Part shown: positions 57,552-64,000 of the stretch, in pieces
How the letters are laid out: every line of letters begins with the position of its first letter
Numbering within the stretch: the first letter of the stretch is position 1
DNA from: Meconema thalassinum
Lineage: Eukaryota; Arthropoda; Insecta; Orthoptera; Tettigoniidae
Direction: 5' to 3'
Assembly: GCA_946902985.2 (NCBI GenBank)
Contig: OX336388.2
Coordinates: forward strand, 365,911,387-365,975,386
Length of the DNA: 64,000 bases
The notes under the pieces: generated by a model
The model's input: the letters and a program-made list of their open reading frames with translations, nothing else
What the model was told of the DNA's origin: nothing
The model's database searches: none
Made by a program: the position numbers and the translations under genes

Positions 57552-58351
57552 AAGCTGTCGGATACGACTGGTTGATTGTGCCAGCTGCTTCCATCTCATG
57601 GATCTCCTTAGCAGCTTCCTCGCTGTGTTTCTCTACGATAGGATAAATCTTCTTCTGGAATGGGGAATCATCCAGTAGTACAAGATCGTACTCGTAGTCC
57701 AATATCTCTCCAGGTGTGGTGTCGAATATATCCCTGTATTCGCTCAATATTGCATCAAGGTTCTCTCGTATGGGTGCTGATAATGATTCTGCCTCTTTGT
57801 CGGCATCCTGTGTCTTCTCAATTTCCTTGCCGTTTAAGTTTTCGACAACTTCGACTTCGGATAGGAATTCCGGTTCTTCTTCAACTAAGTTCATCTGAAT
57901 GGGTTCGTTCGGCTTAAACTCTACCGTATTACGTCCCATATCAATGATTCCATCATACTTCCTAATGAAGTCTGCACCCAATATGGCATCATGATGCAAG
58001 CTTTTCATCACAAGAAATTCGTGCAAGTACACGTGGCTCGAAATCTTCAAAGTGCATAGAATCTGGATTTTGCACGTTACAACACGGTCAGGTATGACTC
58101 CTCTGACTCTTACTGCAGAAACTGGCTGCTCTGTCACCTCAGAGTTTGCTTTCAGTCTGGCATGGCAATCGGCGGAAATGACACTAATCATCGTCCCAGT
58201 ATCGATGAGAATGACTACGTTGCATCCATTCAGGGTGACTACAATCTTCGGTAGACGCGTCAATTCGTAGTTGTGGTTCGTCGTTCGTCGTTCGTCTAAC
58301 AGGTCTTCCTGGATTGGCTCCCAGAGTAAAATGGTGGCAGTTACTCTGTGC
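57552..58351 (-). pseudogene. RT2 protease and start of reverse transcriptase
   Basis: An open frame continuing upstream to 58776, but meaningful from about 58350. IVVTLNGCNVVILIDTGTMISVIS contains the aspartic protease DTG (about 58200), followed by VRGVIPDRVVTC and ILGADFIRKYDGIID, exactly parallel to RT1. Next comes an acidic linker and the first RT block YPIVEKHSEEAAKEIHEME, then the frame ends at 57544 right after the deletion point. The catalytic YVDD block and all later domains are missing. The frame is +1 relative to gag, unlike RT1 where gag and pol share one frame. Confidence 0.82.
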
Positions 58352-60901
58352 TCAACCGGGCAAGAATCTATTGATTTTTCGGCGTTTTTTTCTGTCCTGG
58401 CGAGAAGTACTGGGCTGGTTTTGCTCCGTCTCCTGCGCCGAATTCCTAGTTTCCCTCGAAGTCGGGATCTGTTCTCCCTCTTCTCGGATTTGAAGTTCTC
58501 TGAGTTGTTGAAGATACTCACGGCTCTCCCGTGCTCTTCCTCTCCAATCTCTATCTGGCTGGTTTCTAGGGTCTCGATCTCTGTTATACCCCCTACTGTA
58601 ACGGTAGTCCCTACGGATACTTCCTTGCTGTGGGTTTCGACCATTATTCCCTCGGCGGTCGTTTTCGTGACGACGGTCGTCGTTCGTCCCTCGATCGAAG
58701 CGCCGGTTCCAGTGACTACGACGGTCATCTCGCTGGTCCCTAGCTTATGGAGTGTTGTTCCATTCTCTTCTACCATAGTTATAGTTGTTGCGTTGTCCAG
58801 AGCTCTCTTGGGTTTGCGTCAGCTGTGGCGTCTGGCTCACTTTGTCGACAGTAGTTAAGTTGACATGTCTCTCCTCGCGCCTATCAGCCTTCTGCTGACG
58901 GTGTGTCGGGAACTGTTCAGTGTTTGCATCCAACCGTCGCAGGATTTGGCCACACTGCTGAAAAGAGGATTCCCCTGCAGCAATCAATACGCGTTGCACG
59001 TCTGCAGGGTATTGCGAAACGATGGTGCTTACTAGGTCTTGCTCAGACAATGGGGGTTGAAGACAACGAAGTTTCGCAAGCTGGATCGCGAAGTAGTTCG
59101 CATAGCGCGTTGGAGTATTAGAGCTATATCTGCGAGTATACATCTCAGCTCTGATGCTCTGCTGGATGTCGCTCGACCAGTAAGTTCTTAACAAGGCCTC
59201 TTTGAAATCCTGGTAGCCTATAAACGAGTATCGGAATGCTCTAAACCAGGTGCTGGCTTGCCCCTCAAGCAAACGCTCTATAACTCGGAGCTCCCTCTCC
59301 GGAGTTACCATGGTATCTCTCAAGTAGCTTTCTACGTTGGCCAGAAATTCAACTGGAGTAATGCCACTTCCAGTGCCAGAGAAGCGAGCTGGTTGCTCCT
59401 CTCTCGAACGGATTATTGTTACATTTCCCTGCGTATGCGCGGGTCTAAATGAATTCTGCATGTAGTTATGCGTAGGTGTGTTCGTTTCATGACTAAGTCG
59501 ATTGGGTGCTGGTTGAAAAGGATGGGCGTCAAAGTTCAAAGTTTGACTTTGCGCTGAACCAGTGAATTGGGATGGTTGCGGTTCTATGGGTGGGCTGGGT
59601 TGGAAATGAGTAGGCATCATCCCTGCGGATTGAGATACGGGTGTCGCCTGAGAGTCTCCCATCTGGGAGGGTAAGTGTCTCTCTCTAGGAAGCGTCTCAA
59701 GTCTGTCGAGACGTTTTTCAATAACCTCGAGTCCTGGAATGGTTCTTGCTGTGACTTTATTACCTAAGTCGTTAAGTTGTAGCTCGATCCTATCGACTTT
59801 CCCTTTGAGGTTCGTGTCAACTTCGCGTATGTCCGTCCTCAGGTTATAGCTGAGGTCTAACCTCTCGGTTACCGCGACTTCCTCGAATCGTTTCTGTAAG
59901 GAATCGATTTCTCCTTCGACTTTCGACATGTTGTCTTGGATCCTTCCTACATCATCTCTGACCTCGGCTACCTTAGCCTCCACTGTGGTCTTGTGTTCGT
60001 TGAGGTCACCCCTCAATAACATGAGATCGATTTTATGTTCCTCACGATGAACGTCAACTATTTCACGTAGGCTTGCTACGGTTTCTTTCAACTCCGTAAT
60101 ATTTCTCCTATTGGTGTTTAATTCGTCCTTGACTTCTATCATGCCATCGACGATCGTCTTGACGTTGTTATTCACAGCGTTGGCGGCACCTCTCATCAAA
60201 ATCAGTCCAATATTCATGGTTGCCATGTCCTTTTTCACGGTGTCCATAAATCCCTCGACGTGAGTCAATCGAGTCCCAAATTCTTCTCGAGTGTGCTCCA
60301 GGTTGGCTCTCATATCTATCTGGACTCTGTTTATGGTCGTTTGAATTTGAGCTGTGTGCTCCTCCAATCGGGTCTGCACATCCTCCCTAGCTCTATTCAT
60401 CTGGTCGGTTAAGCAATCTATACGCTGGTTAGCCTCCTGATGGTGTCTTATGACATCAACCCTAACAGCCGATAAACCTGCCGTATGATCATTCCTAGCT
60501 TCGACTCTATATGCGTCCATGTAGGCCCTGACCTGAGTTAGATCAGCCCTAACATTATTGATAGACTCTGTGACTTGGTCTACATGAGCACTTACAATAT
60601 TTATGGATTGAGTGTTAACCTCTAAATCTTGTCTGACATTGTTAATTTCCTGCTTAACTTGGTCCACATGACCACTCACATTGTTTATTGACTGGGTGTT
60701 AACTTCTAAGTCCTGTCTGACATTGTTTATGGATCTGGTGTTAACCTTTAAGACTTGTCTAACTTGGTCCACATGACCACTCACAGTGTTGACAGCTTGG
60801 GTATTCTGACCTAAGTCAGCAGTAATCTGCTGAAGGTTGGCATTAACACCTGCCATCATCTCCCCAAACACACGACGAATAGTTTCCTCATCCATTGACA
60901 A
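58352..60901 (-). pseudogene. RT2 Gag with long coiled coil, one nonsense codon
   Basis: ATG at 60901. 718 codons are open to a TAA at 58745-58747. The same frame then continues 131 codons of Arg/Asp/Asn-rich sequence (SHWNRRFDRG, RDYRYSRGYNRD) to TGA at 58352, so the TAA is probably a mutation and Gag was 849 residues. Residues 1-400 are coiled coil with near-repeats of NTQSINNVSGHVDQV and NNVRQDLEV. About 500-660 is the Gag core (LLEGQASTWFRAFRYSF, MYTRRYSSNTPTRYANYF), matching RT1. The basic tail replaces a zinc knuckle. Pol overlaps the tail in the +1 frame. Confidence 0.82.
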
Positions 60902-61300
60902 GAAATATATATGAGAAAGTGAGGGATCAATATCTAATGCAACTTACAGCTATGATTAGTTACTTGGTGGAATAAAGCTTGTTTCATTTAAATAAATATC
61001 ACGAGTACAGCTGGAGTATGCAAACTAAGTGCTTCTACATTTACAAAGACAACGGCGAGCAAAGCAAGGTATTACATTTACTCAGGATGAGGCATCATCA
61101 AAGAAAATCCTATCCTTCATTTATCTAACACTAAAGCCTCACCCCATGGACTTCTACCAAACATGAATGCCATGCGGTCAATTGATCTGCAGTACGACTT
61201 TCTAAGTTCGTCCCAGTCCTGTCAATTTACCATTAATCAACATTAAGATCCTCCTAAATAACATGGAACTGACGGTCACCACGTTAACGTCGGCACATGA
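60902..61300 (-). other. RT2 5' leader
   Basis: About 400 bases between primer-binding site and gag ATG. Packaging or translation signals would be expected here; I see no specific motif. Confidence 0.5.
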
Positions 61301-61311
61301 GTTGGGCGCCA
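61296..61311 (-). promoter_or_regulatory. RT2 primer-binding site, tRNA-Lys-like
   Basis: Minus strand TGGCGCCCAACTCATG starts 5 bases after the LTR end. The first 11 bases equal the complement of an insect tRNA-Lys(CUU) 3' end as I remember it. Later bases diverge. Confidence 0.65.
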
Positions 61312-61316
61312 TTTTA

Positions 61317-64000
61317 TGAGACCGTCGGTGGAGCTGCCAGGTTAGCCAACAACCGCAATGACTTCCCTAACATCTCATCCGTCGGACATAATTGCCGTGA
61401 GGATCAGGTGAACTTCCTAATAGGCCAAAGCGGCACGAGAATCTGTAGTCCACAGGGATCGTGGTACATGGTGACGATGGTCATAGACTGCCTAAGGAAA
61501 GGTTCACCTTAAAAACTAGACTGAGAAAATAAACATCCAGACTTATGTAAAACACCGTGAAAATTTATTGTTAAAATTCACTAGCCCCTTGCCTAGTACG
61601 GAGGGTTTCAATCGGCTAGTCCGCAAGCTAATAAACAAACAAAAATAAAGATCAGGTCCCTACCTGAGAAGTTACGGAAAACCCTCGCGAAAGATCTATC
61701 TCACAATAACAAAGAAACAACAGCAACACTAGGAAAATGGTACGACGCAAGTCCCTAGGTCAAGTTACAAGATCAAGCTAATATCAGAAGTTACATTTAA
61801 CAGGGTAGCAAAAAAATCTAAGTTAGGATGATACCATCTCCACATTTACATTTAACGTTAATTCATCTAGCTAAGTCCTATCAATTAATAACAAAATTTA
61901 CGGCGATGACATCCGTAAAAGAAAACAATTACATTCAAATCTAAGTGAACAGACATGTAAAAAAAACATTAAATTAGTCTTAGTAACTACGTGCTAACAG
62001 CACACAATAAGGTAACATGTAGGATTCATACACTTTTACATCATAAATAATTAATAAGAGACAACAGTTTTATTAAAATTCCTGCCTGCACCTTGGTTTA
62101 CTCTTTGTAAGCCATAGTCATCTAATGTGTGTAGTTACGGCGACGACTGCGTAAGACTACGTCTAACATCGCATGGCCTGCGCTCCACAAGCTACGAACT
62201 CAAGGTTCGAGCAAGCTTCAGGTCGCTTTAAAAGTGTCAGCTGTCCTAGTCATTTCCTCAAAAGAAATACCTTCATTAGCACGGCCATGTCAGCAGGTTC
62301 CAAATGCAAAAGAACAAAGTTAGATAGAAATAATTCGTTAGTTAGCTTTTGTTTTACCAAAATTATGCGTTTTATTATTAAGATGTCGGTTTAGGTTTAT
62401 CGTCGGTTTATGGCGAATAATACTGACAATAGCCTGGGCACGGAGTGTCTCCACTGAGATCAATCTCCACCATAAGCCTCGACTCAAAAGTCGGAATACA
62501 ATCAACGAGCAATAACAACTCGGACACACAATAACACAAGTTACCAGCGGCGCATAACTCGCGTTCAATAACTCTGGGATGGGCCTGCACACTCAGTCAC
62601 CCTCCAATAACATTTGGTCAACGGGAACAATGCCGGACAAGGTACACCCAAATACCTTCATACAATAAATACCTCATTTAACAGGGCGGCCTACAACGTA
62701 CTATAGAAAACCTGACATTAATGTACACGTCAAACGACGGTACACGCAAAAGTGCGCTTAACTAACAAAAAAAAAACAATCTATAAAAACATGTGATCAG
62801 ATACAAGATTGGACACTGGGTTCCATGAGCTAAGTAGCAATGAAAGAAAGAGCGAATACAAAAAGCATTCTGTCCTTCGTCAAAGTAATTCTGTCTCATA
62901 ATACAAGCGTGCTCTCATGGGCACTGGGTCACAAACCAGTTTGTGTCGCCGCCGGCTACAACATTCCTGCGCGGTCTGACACAACACACACTAACTATCA
63001 AGGCCGGTGGTTTAAGCAAAATAAAAAACTGTACAACTCGCCTTTCAATAAAAACTTTACCATAGGTTATAAACCTCGAAGAATACGTGTATAAAAACAC
63101 GCTTTAAATCTGAATACAATAATATAATTCCGTCTTTCAAACCAAAGACAACTAAATGGTAGCAATGCCACATTGCTGGAGCTCTTTGCTCTCAAAGATA
63201 TAATACTTCAGTAGTTGCTTGTACAACATCAAATAAATACATGTCTTCACATGACACTAACAAAATAATAATTGTGGCGCTGATTCCACACTCTGGATCT
63301 GCTTAATGATACGTTGGGAACTGGGTTCGATGTTAGACAACGAAACATCCCTTTCACTTATAAGGTCCACACTTGACCAGATGGCTTCTGAGCAACATCT
63401 CAAATTAAATATAATGCAGTTACAAAACTGGTAATTACAGTCGACTACCTAACTGATACGACTGTTCTAACGAAGTCAGGGGTGTAACAAAGACTGGTTG
63501 CAAAGAATGCAGTTAAAGAAATATAACCATGGCATCTGATTGCCATAACTAAAGTCAGCAAAGACTTGAAAAATCACCCCAAATAGGGTTAAACAAAGTA
63601 GCCTCAAATGACTACGGTCACGTTTAGCAAAAGATAGGCATTGACGTTCCACGACGTCCATCAAGCTGCACCAGGGTTGACCAAAATGTCTGACCCAAGG
63701 GTGTCTCACTCTAACTGAAATAAATGACATCTAATTAGACTAGTTACATTCCCTACCTATAAAAATGGCTGACAGTGAGTTCGGTTGGTTCACTAACTAC
63801 ATTAAACCTACTATACCACCAGAAACTAGAATGAGAAAGGGTGTACAAAAACTCACGAAATGGAGGAGCTCTCACTCAGCCCTCTGTTCAACGACAAGAG
63901 TTGTACAAATTCATCTCTGGCTCTCCGGAACGGTATCGTCCTCATCAGGACTCCCATCTGGACTCTTCCAAAGACCAGGGTTCGATCTGTCCCTGTCGAC
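61317..64000 (-). repeat. RT2 5' LTR, cut by the window end
   Basis: Matches the 3' LTR from TGAGACCGTC onward with scattered single-base differences and without the H1 insertion. Comparison with the other copy suggests that about 150 bp lie beyond 64000. Confidence 0.82.

Larger units (their letters stand above)
51784..64000 (-). mobile_element. gypsy-type LTR retrotransposon RT2, internally deleted, runs off the window
   Basis: Minus-strand element. The 5' LTR begins beyond 64000 and ends at 61317. Then come a tRNA-Lys-type primer-binding site, gag (60901-58352), protease and the start of RT (58350-57555), a 31-codon pol tail (57551-57459), an unidentified frame (57027-56491) and the 3' LTR (56432-51784). 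Most of RT, all RNase H and nearly all integrase are missing, so it could move only with help. The outer flank on the right is not in the window, so the target duplication cannot be checked. Confidence 0.82.

Noticed and set aside
61317..64000. Host gene fragments duplicated at 51784-56400 and 61317-64000
   Set aside because: The duplicated blocks flank a gag-pol element in LTR position with matching inverted ends. Their small frames follow from LTR duplication.

Overview
The window is repeat-dense, AT-rich eukaryotic DNA. I see no host protein-coding gene and no bona fide tRNA or rRNA gene. Non-LTR and Ty3/gypsy-type retrotransposons, BED-finger hAT elements, tRNA-derived SINEs and DINE-1/HINE-like elements, together with abundant (ATT)n, point to an insect with a large genome. 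A polyneopteran such as an orthopteran or cockroach is my guess from style only, with low confidence.

Layout. 1-361 is the 3' end of a Helentron-like element (H2). 581-840 is a LINE 3' end. About 1200-4002 is a decayed minus-strand hAT (ZBED5/Charlie-like) transposon split by a Helentron-like H1 element. 4424-6110 is a foldback family (M). 6111-11340 is unassigned AT-rich DNA. 11340-14700 is an array of six degenerate units of about 620 bp, followed to 15222 by a Helitron-like end. 16194-30448 is a nested stack: a deleted hAT element with an 8-bp target duplication holds a Ty3/gypsy-type element (RT1, 16536-30324, LTRs of 2.9 kb). The 3' LTR of RT1 in turn holds a foldback element with a hammerhead-like motif and a SINE. 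30457-33870, 36670-37500 and 37545-40960 are minus-strand LINEs, and the last is almost open. 34458-36374 is a SINE plus a complete H2. 41165-46700 is a SINE graveyard with M and H1 copies. 47230-48328 is a 168-bp tandem array, followed by another H1 (48329-49816) and more SINEs. 51784 to the window end is a second gypsy-type element on the minus strand (RT2). Its coding region is internally deleted, its 3' LTR carries an H1, and its 5' LTR runs off the window.

How it works together. The retrotransposons encode their own Gag, protease, reverse transcriptase and integrase, but every copy here is broken. The LINEs encode an APE-type endonuclease and a reverse transcriptase, which is the machinery SINEs normally borrow. 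H1 and H2 have no coding capacity and would need a Helentron protein supplied in trans.

The observations I rank highest are: (i) H1 and H2 have matched, co-varying subterminal inverted repeats, and two H1 insertions can be compared with unfilled relatives; (ii) H1 carries ATGGCGGC-like sites repeated at 145/147 bp; (iii) a hammerhead-ribozyme-like core lies in the arms of the foldback element; (iv) one short tail module is attached to different SINE bodies; (v) RT2 has an internal pol deletion and an unrecognised 178-codon reading frame before its 3' LTR.
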